A stretch of DNA of 64,000 bases from a virus: positions 1 through 64,000 of the IMG/VR virus record IMGVR_UViG_3300045971_000149, one strand, 5' to 3'. Positions 28,208-37,085 of the stretch are shown here, piece by piece. The translations under genes were made by a program, and so were the position numbers. Under the pieces are notes generated by a model. It had not been told where the DNA came from, searched no databases, and was given only the letters and a program-made list of their open reading frames with translations. Position 1 is the stretch's first letter, and every line of letters begins with the position of its first letter.

Positions 28208-29208
28208 CCTTCTTTCTTTTGACGGTTTTTAATCATTTGTAGAATATCTTTTGCGCGATCGCTTGCTTCTGATCCGGCTGCTTTTGGAGCATCTTCAGCT
28301 ACTGGTGCTGCAAAAGATTTTTCAGCTTCTGCTACATCATCTTCGTCAATTGCATGCGCTGCTGGCTTTGCTGCTGGCTTTGCTGCTGACGGAGTTGCTG
28401 AACCTGTCGACTGTCCACTACCACCCATACCAGCTGGCTTAAAGTATGCGCCCCAACGATCCATGTCAAATGCTTCACCGTCCACCGACGCTTCAAACAT
28501 TTCTTTCATGATCTTGAGTTCAACTTCGCCTGGCTTCTTAGGTAGGAAGCTCTTCAAATCAAACAAACCATATTGTTCGATAGCTGCTTTTTCAGCATCG
28601 CCTAATGCACGTTCACGACGCGCCCAGCTTGATGTAGAATAGTCAGCATATCCGCCCTTGCTGGTCTTAGTAATCTTGAAGTCAAGCCCACGAACATAAT
28701 CCGTTGGTAGTTCTTCAATCTCGCTATCCATCAATGCGTTCTTAACCAGATTAAAAATCTGACTGCCGATAATGAATCGACGAATTGGATTTTCTGGTGT
28801 CTTATCCTCAGGCATTTTACTGTCTGTTACAAACCCTTGGAACAAGTAACTGCGCTTCTTCCAGTACTTACGTCCCAACTCTTCGAGTGACTTATCCTTA
28901 AACCAAGGACGCACCTCGGTAAGAATTGGACAAGTCTCGCCCCACATTTCCATGCAAGGTACTTGAACTGTTACGGGTTTGGAATTTGCTTCACCCTTAA
29001 CTCCTGCGAATGGCAATTTAATCATTGCGCGTTCAATCCAGAAGAAGGTGTTTGCTGGGTCTGCATCAGGCAGGAAACGAATTGTAGTCGTTGTACCTTC
29101 TGCTGCGTTCCAGTGTGCGAAAATCGCGTTGTCTCCACCAGCTTGACCGCCAGTGTTTTGTTGACTTGATGCCTGTAGTTTTGCTCTAATTTCTGCCAAA
29201 GATGCCAT
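28204..29208 (-). CDS. gp32: Single-stranded DNA-binding protein, gp32-like
   Basis: 334 residues. The OB-fold core is seen with TTIRFLPDADPANTFFWIER, the zinc-binding type segment around CMEMWGETCPI, and YWKKRSYLFQGFV. The C-terminal ~90 residues are Ala/Pro-rich then acidic (AIDEDDVAEAEKSFAAP), the usual protein-interaction tail. Coats single-stranded DNA and recruits UvsY, gp59-type and helicase functions. AAGGAG is 7 nt upstream; a strong terminator separates it from the gene before. Confidence 0.9.
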   Translation of the reverse strand: MASLAEIRAKLQASSQQNTGGQAGGDNAIFAHWNAAEGTTTTIRFLPDADPANTFFWIERAMIKLPFAGVKGEANSKPVTVQVPCMEMWGETCPILTEVRPWFKDKSLEELGRKYWKKRSYLFQGFVTDSKMPEDKTPENPIRRFIIGSQIFNLVKNALMDSEIEELPTDYVRGLDFKITKTSKGGYADYSTSSWARRERALGDAEKAAIEQYGLFDLKSFLPKKPGEVELKIMKEMFEASVDGEAFDMDRWGAYFKPAGMGGSGQSTGSATPSAAKPAAKPAAHAIDEDDVAEAEKSFAAPVAEDAPKAAGSEASDRAKDILQMIKNRQKKEG

Positions 29209-29270
29209 GTTAATACTCCTTAAAAAATGTGCCTTTGTGTTTGCCTCTTTTCTCTATGCAACTACATAAA

Positions 29271-29307
29271 GAAAAAACTTAGCATACGTTATATTGTATG
29301 CTAAGTT
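29271..29307 (-). terminator. Strong intrinsic terminator upstream of gp32
   Basis: A perfect 12-bp stem (AACTTAGCATAC / GTATGCTAAGTT) with an 8-nt loop is followed on the minus strand by TTTTTTC. It ends transcription of the 672-residue gene and insulates gp32. Confidence 0.85.
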
Positions 29308-29344
29308 ATTTATCTTCGCAAGCCTATTCGGCGTTTATTTTAGG

Positions 29345-31363
29345 TTATTTTAATCCGGCTAATTTTCTCATTTCGGCAATAGCAGCAACTTCTGGACCGA
29401 CAACTTTTGCTTCCTGGCTCAATTTCATAATAAAGTTTTTAGCAAGTTCGCCCGCTTCAGGACCAAATTCACGAACAATGCCGGCAACGATACCAGGTCG
29501 GCCTTTTGTCCAAGTGCCTTTATCTCTATCGAAAAAACCAACAATTGCTTTAGCAATTTCTTGTGGAGTCGCTTTCTTAGCAGGCTCTTCTTCTGGCTCA
29601 ATTACTTGATCAGCTGGATTAACTTCTGGCTCAATAGTATCTTCATCGGAAAACTGATTACGAACTCTAGCTAAGAACACACTATCCGGATCTTTTTCTT
29701 GTGCATTTACTTTATCTATTAATGCAGCTTTCTTTGCAGCAACCGTTGCCATCAGTTGCTTGATCTTTTGCAATGATCCAGTATCATTAAACTTCTTAGA
29801 TTGTATATACAAATCATTTAAGTGTTTGATCTTCGCACTTAGCTCTCTAATTTCTAATGTAAGTGCAGGGTCTGCAAGTTCAGAAATAACACTTTCTGCA
29901 ACTGGTTGTTCGGGTGCGGGTGCAGGTGCAGCCTGTAGTTGTTGAGCAGGATCTAATTCTTGTGGTTGCTCCGGTTCAGGAGCAGCACCTGCAATTGTTT
30001 GTGCAGCTTGTGGATCGGCTTGATCTAACCAAGACATAATCGTATGTTTAATTAAGTCTGAATCAGCATTCGGATTCATTTTAGCCAGTTGATTTAAACT
30101 AGCAAACAACTCGGCTCCAACATCGGCATCAATACCGATTCCTTGTAATGACTGAATGAGCTCACCGCTCGCACCTAATTGTAAATCTTGAGTTAATAAT
30201 TCTTGAAGACCGTTAGTTGTATCGGGTGTCAAAGTACCTTCAGCAATCTGATGAGCCCAGGATTCAAATGCAGCAAATTCTTTAATTCCTTCGCTAGTAT
30301 TACATTCGCATGGGCTTTCTTTGCACTCTGGGCAGATATCTTCATCTTTTGCTTCGCCCACGTATTCTTCAAGATCGATTTCGCTTTCTTCTTGCATGAT
30401 CGAGTGGATAAGCGGGAATGCTTCTGCAAGACCTTCATCAAAGCCACGTACGGTAAATGTATCTTTGTAGCTTTCCATGGTAGCATCATCTAACACTACT
30501 GGATCTGCTGACTTAGGTTGGAACTGTTCTTTCCAGGATTCGTAATACTTTTGCTGACTAAGGCATTCCATATGATTACGCAGACTTTTTAGTTTTGCAT
30601 TTGTGCGCTCTGAAATATTCATTGCATCTGGATTCATGCTCTTTGTCTTGTTGCGCACATGCTTTTGAAAACTAGCAAGCTGTAAACACTTTGCGGCTGT
30701 TTCAATGATGTCTTTACCGTGATCGTCATGCGGCATACCGCCGTGATATACATGACGTTGCAACGCACGACCTAAGGGCAACCAAGCAAACGGACTCTTA
30801 AATCTCTCACCTTCTGCGTTCTGGATGAAGATGTTCTTAATCTTACGGCTGCGAGAGCCAGGAATTGAATCGTCGATTTTACCATCATGTCTAACAATAA
30901 GTAATGTTTCGCCAACTTTTCTTTTGGAAGTCTTTGAGCTCCCAAACATTTTAGATTCTGCCATAGTTTCTTCCTGTGTGCCGTTACTTCGTTTCTGCGC
31001 AAGATATTGGAAGTCTGTCTTATCCAAATTATCTTTAGTAATATCGCGTGTGTCAAATCTCATAAGTCTACGTTTTGCAAAAAAGCGCATTTCTCTTAAG
31101 AAATCAAACCACATGTCTTGTGTTGTTTCGTCGGTATCTTCTGTGATGCCTTGACTAAAGAAGATTTTTAAGTTACCAGTATCGTTAATACTAATGCTAA
31201 CTCGCCCTAGATTATTGCCTTCTATTACAAAGTCAAAATCAAAAAATCTTGCATCAGCAGGGTTTGCTGTAACAGCACCATTGTCATCACCCATCTGTAA
31301 GTTGGAGAAACGGCTGCGTACTTTGTCGAATAAATCTTGGGCGATAATTTCTATAGGCTTCAT
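29345..31363 (-). CDS. Large hypothetical protein downstream of terminase, probable structural or morphogenesis protein
   Basis: 672 residues. A globular N-terminal half (RRLMRFDTRDITKDNLDK; PFAWLPLGRALQRHVYHGG), a Cys cluster ICPECKESPCEC at ~345, then a long disordered Ala/Pro/Glu/Gln-rich region (EPEQPQELDPAQQLQAAPAP) and a final helical domain (FFDRDKGTWTKGRPGIVAGI). No family recognised. Its late-type octamer sits 5 nt before the ATG with no Shine-Dalgarno sequence, overlapping the terminase stop, which fits expression with late genes. Confidence 0.65.
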   Translation of the reverse strand: MKPIEIIAQDLFDKVRSRFSNLQMGDDNGAVTANPADARFFDFDFVIEGNNLGRVSISINDTGNLKIFFSQGITEDTDETTQDMWFDFLREMRFFAKRRLMRFDTRDITKDNLDKTDFQYLAQKRSNGTQEETMAESKMFGSSKTSKRKVGETLLIVRHDGKIDDSIPGSRSRKIKNIFIQNAEGERFKSPFAWLPLGRALQRHVYHGGMPHDDHGKDIIETAAKCLQLASFQKHVRNKTKSMNPDAMNISERTNAKLKSLRNHMECLSQQKYYESWKEQFQPKSADPVVLDDATMESYKDTFTVRGFDEGLAEAFPLIHSIMQEESEIDLEEYVGEAKDEDICPECKESPCECNTSEGIKEFAAFESWAHQIAEGTLTPDTTNGLQELLTQDLQLGASGELIQSLQGIGIDADVGAELFASLNQLAKMNPNADSDLIKHTIMSWLDQADPQAAQTIAGAAPEPEQPQELDPAQQLQAAPAPAPEQPVAESVISELADPALTLEIRELSAKIKHLNDLYIQSKKFNDTGSLQKIKQLMATVAAKKAALIDKVNAQEKDPDSVFLARVRNQFSDEDTIEPEVNPADQVIEPEEEPAKKATPQEIAKAIVGFFDRDKGTWTKGRPGIVAGIVREFGPEAGELAKNFIMKLSQEAKVVGPEVAAIAEMRKLAGLK

Positions 31364-31368
31364 TACTA

Positions 31369-31376
31369 TATTTATC
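31369..31376 (-). promoter_or_regulatory. T4-late-like octamer, 5 nt before ATG 31363
   Basis: GATAAATA, then TAGTA, then ATG. The TAA inside the octamer is the terminase stop codon. Predicts a leaderless mRNA. Confidence 0.55.
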
Positions 31377-32949
31377 CCATTCCAGACATGTAGATAGGCA
31401 AGGGTAGGATCAATTCATCTCCTACATGCTCGTGCATCTTATCGTATATAGCAGGATCCCAGTCTTGTAACATCATAATCATACGGACGTTAAGTAGTAC
31501 GCTTGCTACTAAGTCGTCATGTTCACCAGTTTTTGCTTCAAAACTTAACCCTTTTGCCACAAAAGCTTTGAGTTGCGTAATTAGCGGTTTGCTATAAATT
31601 TTAAAAGTCTTACTTTCGATTAATTGCTTTAGCTTTGCACATGCTGCAATTTTAGACTTAGGAGTAGTTAAAAATCCCTTGCGGAATCTACGAGCGTGCC
31701 CTTTCTTAATAGGCTCACTTAGGAACAATCCCGGGTATGTTTCTTCGCCAAGTTCACTAATTGCAACTAGTGCAGCTTCACCGATTGTATTATTTTCTAC
31801 AGAATAGTAAATGCTAGAGGTCTTACCATCTGCTGTAAATTGCTCGTCAATGTGTTTGGCAATATCCCGCATTATTCGAACCTGTTTTTGAATAGGTGTA
31901 GTGTTATGATGCCACTCCCCAACTTGTTCTAAACTAGGAATTTCAATAATTTCGAGTCCTGCAAAGTCTCCACCGGTGCCTAAACACGGGTCTAACGATA
32001 TAATATAGGTTGCATCTGTGTTAATTTTCTTATACCATCGGACTTGACCCATTTTCATAATAGGCTCTTTGCCCACAAGGTCGAACAACGATATCGAATT
32101 GATAAGAGTTTCGTCAAAGATTAAGAATTCGCATTCGTGTTCTCGACGGAACCGTTCTTCACCGATACGTGCTTTTTCTTCATCAGCCCACTTTTGATTA
32201 CGATCTGGATGTTCTTGCCAAAATGCTTGGAATGGAAAGAATCCGTTCTTTCCGAGGATTGTTTCATTTCCGAATTCGTCTTCTTTTTTATTAGCTTCAT
32301 TCCAAATTTGTGCAAACTGATCTTCGTCACTATTAGGAGTGCTAGTAATAATAGCTTTACCACCTGTTGCAAGTGTAGGTGAAATAGAAGTCCAGAATTC
32401 TGTAGCGATATTTGGCGGAACGAACGCAAACTCGTCGCAGTATAGAAGCGAAAGTGACATACCCCGTCCAGTAGTTTCTGTTGTAGTCTGTGCTACAATA
32501 CGACTACCGTTTTCAAATTCCATACTTTGTTTGTTATAACTAGTAACTCCTGCACGAATGTGATCGGGACAAAGTTCGTATGCATAACGAATACGATTCA
32601 TAATTTCCATAGCACCTGTATATTTGTGTGCTGCAATTAGGATAGTTGAATCCGGAACAAACATTGCATACCATAAAATATATCCGGCTGCGGTTGTAGT
32701 TTTACCAGTCTGGCGCGGAAGTAAGTTTACATTAAATCTATGGTTGTGATAACTATCGATTAATCTACGCTGGTAATCGAATGCAGTGTAATGCAACTTT
32801 CCTTTAGTAGGATGCTGAATATGAAAGAAGTGATCAAGAAAATAATGGGGATCATCAGTACATAACGAAATATCCTGAACATCTTGTTCCGTAAACCGCT
32901 GCTTCTTATGCGCAGTTTTAATTAAATTGCCTTCGAGTATTTTAGCCAT
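31372..32949 (-). CDS. gp17: Terminase large subunit, gp17-like
   Basis: 525 residues from the ATG giving MAKILEGNLIKTAHKK; the frame extends to a TTG upstream but the octamer lies there. ATPase motifs: Walker A NLLPRQTGKTTTA at ~95, Walker B LSLLYCDEFAFVPP at ~195, coupling motif ITSTPN. RNase-H-like nuclease: SLDPCLGTGGDFAGLEI and later GEHDDLVASVLL. Cuts concatemers and powers DNA packaging into the prohead; partner is the gp16-like gene upstream. Confidence 0.92.
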   Translation of the reverse strand: MAKILEGNLIKTAHKKQRFTEQDVQDISLCTDDPHYFLDHFFHIQHPTKGKLHYTAFDYQRRLIDSYHNHRFNVNLLPRQTGKTTTAAGYILWYAMFVPDSTILIAAHKYTGAMEIMNRIRYAYELCPDHIRAGVTSYNKQSMEFENGSRIVAQTTTETTGRGMSLSLLYCDEFAFVPPNIATEFWTSISPTLATGGKAIITSTPNSDEDQFAQIWNEANKKEDEFGNETILGKNGFFPFQAFWQEHPDRNQKWADEEKARIGEERFRREHECEFLIFDETLINSISLFDLVGKEPIMKMGQVRWYKKINTDATYIISLDPCLGTGGDFAGLEIIEIPSLEQVGEWHHNTTPIQKQVRIMRDIAKHIDEQFTADGKTSSIYYSVENNTIGEAALVAISELGEETYPGLFLSEPIKKGHARRFRKGFLTTPKSKIAACAKLKQLIESKTFKIYSKPLITQLKAFVAKGLSFEAKTGEHDDLVASVLLNVRMIMMLQDWDPAIYDKMHEHVGDELILPLPIYMSGMG

Positions 32950-32953
32950 ACTG

Positions 32954-32961
32954 TATTTACT
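32954..32961 (-). promoter_or_regulatory. T4-late-like octamer, 4 nt before the terminase ATG
   Basis: AGTAAATA, CAGT, ATG. It follows immediately after a strong terminator, so terminase would have its own late promoter and a leaderless mRNA. Confidence 0.5.
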
Positions 32962-32962
32962 C

Positions 32963-32990
32963 AAAAAAATAGCCCCCGAAGGAGCTATTT
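32963..32990 (-). terminator. Intrinsic terminator before terminase
   Basis: Stem AAATAGC..CC / GG..GCTATTT with a TTCG-type loop followed by a run of T residues on the minus strand. Ends the transcript of the 302-residue gene. Confidence 0.85.
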
Positions 32991-33004
32991 GATGTAAGCA
33001 AGAA

Positions 33005-33913
33005 TTACTTCTTACTAACTTTACCTGAGCGTAAACGATCTAACAACTCATCGTCGTTCGGACCAGTGATTGCCTTGCCGACTTTCTTTGCAATCTTACT
33101 AACAATTCCCTGCTTCTTTTCAGGTTCTGGTTTATAATGTTGTCTAGCTTTGCTCGATTCTTCTGCTTCTGCCATGTATGTCTTATAGTCTTTCAATAAT
33201 TGAGTCTTAACTGTTTCAACTGCTTCAGCAAATGGGTTGCCGCCACCGTCTTTCTTTGCTGGTTCTTTTGGCTTAGATGTTACTTGATCGTCGCCGTAAT
33301 CGTGATCTTTAACTTTTGGCTCTGGAGAATTATCATAATGTGCTCCGTCGCTTGTTAACTCGTCAGTCATATCACGAACATCATCCGCCATATCGTTAAA
33401 ATGTGCTGCTTGTGCTGGCTCTTCTGCACCGCCGATGCTTTCATCTTCGTCGCCTAGGCCCGGTGCATCCATTGGCTCATCACTACCTTGTGGACCGTTC
33501 ATTTTATCAACGATGCCGATCATGTTTGCCATGTCATCAACTGGCTCCATGTGCCCTGCTTCTGGTTCAATTTCAACTTCTGCGTGTGGCTCCATTCCTG
33601 GTTCCATTCCCATTGTATCGCCAACTGGCTTCATGCCTGCTAACGATAAGATTTGACCAAGCATGTTTGCAACTTCGTCGCCAGTTTCAGCAGTTCCGTT
33701 GATGCTAAAGCTTGCTGGCATACGTGGAGGTTGCATACCACCCATCATCCCTAATGGTCCGCATTCAGCAACTGACGATTCTTGTACAGTTGACTTACCT
33801 GCAATATTAGAGATTGTCCCCATGCTCTTTTCTTGAGACATTGTTGGCTTCGCAACATTAGGGTTTGTAGCATCAATTTCAGCTAGACGTTTCATTACAT
33901 CGATCATTTGCAT
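33005..33913 (-). CDS. Acidic Met/Pro-rich hypothetical protein
   Basis: 302 residues, low-complexity acidic middle (DEDESIGGAEEPAQAAHFND) with Met/Gly/Pro-rich segments (GPLGMMGGMQPPRMPASF) and a basic C-terminus (IVSKIAKKVGKAITGP). Composition is typical of scaffold or internal head proteins, but no homology is recognised. A Shine-Dalgarno AAGGAAA precedes the ATG. Lies between terminase subunits. Confidence 0.6.
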   Translation of the reverse strand: MQMIDVMKRLAEIDATNPNVAKPTMSQEKSMGTISNIAGKSTVQESSVAECGPLGMMGGMQPPRMPASFSINGTAETGDEVANMLGQILSLAGMKPVGDTMGMEPGMEPHAEVEIEPEAGHMEPVDDMANMIGIVDKMNGPQGSDEPMDAPGLGDEDESIGGAEEPAQAAHFNDMADDVRDMTDELTSDGAHYDNSPEPKVKDHDYGDDQVTSKPKEPAKKDGGGNPFAEAVETVKTQLLKDYKTYMAEAEESSKARQHYKPEPEKKQGIVSKIAKKVGKAITGPNDDELLDRLRSGKVSKK

Positions 33914-33924
33914 AATAATTTCCT

Positions 33925-34494
33925 TTACTTTGCCACAGGGCTTTTAGTGTTTTGTGGCAAGTCATTGGTTGTTTGTCCTTTGCCTTCTGTAGGGATAACT
34001 TCCCCACGTTCCTTTCTCTTTGCTTTTAAGTCGTCGTTCAACGCCTTTACAAGGCTGAGATTATATTTGTCACCGTAGTATTCTTCACTATTAACTTTTG
34101 GATGTTCAGAATAATTGCTATCGTTTAATAGCGCACCTGCGCGTTTTTCTGGAGCATTCTGATATTCTTCTTGAGGTTCGCCGGGGTTTCTAACTACGAT
34201 ATTCTGTTCATTAATTTGTAGACCGTTGCCTAAGTAACTCATTAATTCGTGGCCTGTAACCGGATAGTCAACAGTCACTTCGTAAATGTTAACTTCTACA
34301 TTACGATGTCTTGGAAAATCTAAAGGTAGTGATTGAACTGGAGTTCTTCCTGACTTTTTAAATTCTACAACTTTATACTTGTCTAACAGCGATTTAAGAG
34401 TGGCTTCCTGTTCGGTAGTGATTACTCCTGCAATCTTAACCTTAAAAGGATAGGTCTTTTTGCTTTCTGTTAGGTGTTCTTTAAATGACTTCAT
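33925..34494 (-). CDS. Hypothetical protein between the terminase subunit genes
   Basis: 189 residues beginning MKSFKEHLTESKKTYPFKVK, an N-terminus seen in several T4-like phage head-region proteins. An alpha/beta domain (VDYPVTGHELMSYLGNG) is followed by a charged disordered tail. Downstream of a late-type octamer at 34514-34521. Function unknown. Confidence 0.6.
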   Translation of the reverse strand: MKSFKEHLTESKKTYPFKVKIAGVITTEQEATLKSLLDKYKVVEFKKSGRTPVQSLPLDFPRHRNVEVNIYEVTVDYPVTGHELMSYLGNGLQINEQNIVVRNPGEPQEEYQNAPEKRAGALLNDSNYSEHPKVNSEEYYGDKYNLSLVKALNDDLKAKRKERGEVIPTEGKGQTTNDLPQNTKSPVAK

Positions 34495-34512
34495 TGGTAT
34501 GTTCCTAGTATG

Positions 34513-34992
34513 TTATTTATCAACATTTTTAAGTTTTGCTAGGAGACTATTGCGGTCAGTAATAATAAATCCTTTGCCCTCTACAGCATCTTCGGAGTTT
34601 TCTCCGACTGTCTTTTTGTCAATAGCAAGCTTCTTTAATTGTAGCTCGACCATTTTTAATTTTTTATCAATCTTAGCACTCTTTGCATCGACCGCAGTTT
34701 TTAGCATTGCACCTGCTACTTCAAACATTCTGCTCCCGTATCTTGCTTCAACGTTCATGCCTAAGTCCATTAAATCGTCAAATGCATCTTCTGCTTTCTT
34801 AGCAAGACCGTCTAGCTCAGTATCGCTCATCGAGCCCAATCCCTCTACTTTAGGTAGTGCTGCACTAATTTTATCAAATTCTTCTAATCGATCCTGCAGA
34901 TTTATAACAGCGGCAGGCGCTTCTTTACGAGGTTTAACTAGCGGCACTTCCGTGGAAGGAAGATTTAATAAAGTTTCAAGTTTCTTTGTCAT
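34513..34992 (-). CDS. gp16: Terminase small subunit, gp16-like
   Basis: 159 residues (T4 gp16 is 164). The central coiled-coil region FDDLMDLGMNVEARYGSRMF then EVAGAMLKTAVDAKSAKIDK and KKLKMVELQLKKL fits the gp16 pattern (long helical hairpin ending in a Leu/Lys heptad). Recognises DNA and stimulates gp17 in packaging. Its ATG is exactly 5 nt after a late-type octamer. Confidence 0.7.
   Translation of the reverse strand: MTKKLETLLNLPSTEVPLVKPRKEAPAAVINLQDRLEEFDKISAALPKVEGLGSMSDTELDGLAKKAEDAFDDLMDLGMNVEARYGSRMFEVAGAMLKTAVDAKSAKIDKKLKMVELQLKKLAIDKKTVGENSEDAVEGKGFIITDRNSLLAKLKNVDK
34514..34521 (-). promoter_or_regulatory. T4-late-like octamer inside the gp16 stop region
   Basis: GATAAATA spans the last codons and stop of the gp16-like gene; the next ATG (34494) is 19 nt downstream with AGGAAC between, so this transcript would carry a short leader. 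Confidence 0.45.
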
Positions 34993-34997
34993 ATGAT

Positions 34998-35005
34998 TAT
35001 TTAAC
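34998..35005 (-). promoter_or_regulatory. T4-late-like octamer, 5 nt before the gp16 ATG
   Basis: GTTAAATA, ATCAT, ATG; overlaps the stop codon of the gp4-like gene. No Shine-Dalgarno sequence. Confidence 0.5.
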
Positions 35006-35444
35006 GCTTCTTACCGCCCATATGGAAAATATCTTCTTCTGTGATAACTCTAAACATTAATCCTTGCTTTGCACACCACTGCCTAGCAACTTGCCACTTA
35101 GCCATGTTCTTGATATAGTGTGCTTGATTAAATTTATTCTTTCCTACTGACTCTGCAAATGCTTGATTACGCGGTTTAATTTCCCATATTTCAGCATGTT
35201 TCTTTTGATCTTTGTCAGTATACACAACAAGAAAGTCTGGAACATAAACAGTTGCTTTACCAGTTAACGGATCTCTATAAGGTATTTTAATACTCTCACT
35301 AGCCCATTGTTGTATGCCCGGATTTTCATCGAGCATTTTCATAACTGCTAATTCCCAGCTTGAACGATATCTCGGAACTCCGTTACCTATATATTTCTCA
35401 GAATTTTTAGGTTGAAAGGAACCTTGTGCATATTTTAAGCTCAT
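35001..35444 (-). CDS. Head-completion nuclease-like protein, gp4/TnsA-type
   Basis: 147 residues. Conserved features of the T4 gp4 (gp50/gp65) family: GSFQPKNSEKYIGNGVPRYR, SSWELAVMKMLDENPGIQQW, then VYVPDFLVVY and AEIWEIKPRNQ, i.e. the E...D...ExK core of TnsA-like endonucleases. In T4 it is needed to complete packaged heads. Overlaps the upstream gene by 4 nt. Confidence 0.75.
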   Translation of the reverse strand: MSLKYAQGSFQPKNSEKYIGNGVPRYRSSWELAVMKMLDENPGIQQWASESIKIPYRDPLTGKATVYVPDFLVVYTDKDQKKHAEIWEIKPRNQAFAESVGKNKFNQAHYIKNMAKWQVARQWCAKQGLMFRVITEEDIFHMGGKKR

Positions 35445-35818
35445 GCAACAATATTCCTAGCAACTTCTTCAGACACTGTAAATGCATTGCCGACCCCTAA
35501 GCTACTAGTTTTATATCTATTGTAGTTTAGCACCTGTGTAACTATTGCGCTAAGTTGTAAGTTTGAAACATTTTTAAGAGTTTCAATTAGTTCAAATGGA
35601 TTCACTTGATCGATTGTGCTTTGTTTAAGCATAATATATGCAATACTAGTTGCAGCATCTTTTTCGAACCCTCTGCTTTCGAAGAATCCTATCATCGCTG
35701 CATAGGTAGTTCCTTCTATACTAATAGGAGTGTTAGTATATGCATCAAATACTTTTAGAGTAAAATCTGCACTATCAGAAAGTTTAGATGTTTGGGGAGT
35801 ATTATTAATATATGTCAT
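35441..35818 (-). CDS. Virion structural protein of the marine T4-like type
   Basis: 125 residues. FTLKVFDAYTNTPISIEGTT, ESRGFEKDAATSIAYIML and YNRYKTSSLGVGNAFTVSEE closely resemble a conserved small virion protein of cyanophage-like myoviruses. Position is unknown in the particle; the tail-gene context suggests tail or neck. Confidence 0.6.
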   Translation of the reverse strand: MTYINNTPQTSKLSDSADFTLKVFDAYTNTPISIEGTTYAAMIGFFESRGFEKDAATSIAYIMLKQSTIDQVNPFELIETLKNVSNLQLSAIVTQVLNYNRYKTSSLGVGNAFTVSEEVARNIVA

Positions 35819-35825
35819 GGTAATA

Positions 35826-37028
35826 TTACTTAGTCACACTAACAGGAGTTCCTTGAAAAGTGCCAGCTTGCCGGCCGCCTAGATTAATTCCTAATCCGCT
35901 AAGTGTGTTTCCTAACCCTGGGGCATTTTGTTGAATAATATTTCCTAGCACGCCAGTAGGACTCACTCCGCCACCGAGTATCGAGCTCTGTGCACCTGAT
36001 AATACACCCGCACCCATTACCGCAGCATTTAACAGATTAATTGGACTCTTACCGGTATTGCCTAGCCCAGTAACGTCCCCTATTAAGTCTAACGCGCCAT
36101 TAACAGTTCCGTTCATATGATCGCCGATGCCTAACGGGCTTGCAGTATGATCGTACTGTAATTTAGCAAATCCAGTAGGATTATCTTCTACCACTTGTCC
36201 TTTTCCGTAGAATACAGTTTCGTACATAATTGACATTCTACTTTCTGCAATTTTATTACCAGAAGTTTGATCTAATTTATCATGTTCCCAGTTGGAAATG
36301 ATTGGATTGACTAACTGGAAACTAGTAAACAATTGTCTGTTTAACTGATATATTGTAATGTTTTTAAAGAACGGGGATTTTACTACCGGTGAATTTAACC
36401 CGTAATCTGTTGCCCCGTATAGATTGTTTAGATTTGAATATTGAGAACTAGGTTCGAAGCCACCTTTACCGCCTCCGGCAATGCCACCGATTGCACTGCT
36501 AACTGCACTACCTGCCATTCCACCTAATACGCCGCCGAGTAACCCGCCGCCGAGTACTCCACCTACTGCATTCTTAGCTAGCGCCCCTGCACCGCCGGAT
36601 AACTGTGTACCTAGCCCATTATTTGCATCGGCAAAATAATATCTATAATAGTTTAGCCATAAATTATGTGTAGCATTACTTTGATCGTCGTGCATTGTAA
36701 TGTTAACAGGATTATATGTTATTCCTTTCTGAATAACAGTTTTTCTATTATACTGATGCATTACTTCAGTCTGTGGAGTAAATTTAGGAAGGTCGGCGGT
36801 CTTTACTAACATACCTACTATCGACTGATCTCTTGCTAACCAACTAGCATCTGTTATTGCGTCCTGATTTATCTCGTATGTCACATAATACATCCAGCTC
36901 ACTTTCGGAGCCAATGCATAAGGGAGCCCGTCCCTAGAATCTAAGTAGAGTCTTGCTGCGTGAGAATAGTCCTTTACTAAAACATCAGTATGGATATTAG
37001 GAGTAATATAGGCATTAATATTTGACAT
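35826..37028 (-). CDS. Tail-tube-related structural protein
   Basis: 400 residues. N-terminal ~140 and central ~215-290 segments (NLWLNYYRYYFADANNGLG; ESRMSIMYETVFYGKGQVV) look like the two halves of a tail-tube-type beta fold, interrupted by a Gly/Ala-rich hydrophobic segment (AVGGVLGGGLLGGVLGGMAG) and ending in Gly-rich sequence. Could be a tail tube initiator or terminator (gp48/gp54/gp3 roles). Its ATG is 5 nt after a late-type octamer that directly follows a terminator. Confidence 0.55.
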   Translation of the reverse strand: MSNINAYITPNIHTDVLVKDYSHAARLYLDSRDGLPYALAPKVSWMYYVTYEINQDAITDASWLARDQSIVGMLVKTADLPKFTPQTEVMHQYNRKTVIQKGITYNPVNITMHDDQSNATHNLWLNYYRYYFADANNGLGTQLSGGAGALAKNAVGGVLGGGLLGGVLGGMAGSAVSSAIGGIAGGGKGGFEPSSQYSNLNNLYGATDYGLNSPVVKSPFFKNITIYQLNRQLFTSFQLVNPIISNWEHDKLDQTSGNKIAESRMSIMYETVFYGKGQVVEDNPTGFAKLQYDHTASPLGIGDHMNGTVNGALDLIGDVTGLGNTGKSPINLLNAAVMGAGVLSGAQSSILGGGVSPTGVLGNIIQQNAPGLGNTLSGLGINLGGRQAGTFQGTPVSVTK

Positions 37029-37033
37029 AATAA

Positions 37034-37041
37034 TATTTAGT
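37034..37041 (-). promoter_or_regulatory. T4-late-like octamer, 5 nt before ATG 37028
   Basis: ACTAAATA, TTATT, ATG, immediately downstream of the terminator at 37043-37070. No Shine-Dalgarno sequence. Confidence 0.55.
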
Positions 37042-37042
37042 C

Positions 37043-37070
37043 ATAAAAAAAGGCCCATTGCTGAGCCTTT
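37043..37070 (-). terminator. Intrinsic terminator after tail tube gene
   Basis: AAAGGC / GCCTTT stem with TTTTTTAT following on the minus strand, 16 nt after the tail tube stop. It allows abundant sheath and tube mRNA without read-through. Confidence 0.75.
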
Positions 37071-37085
37071 CTATTTGAAACAGTA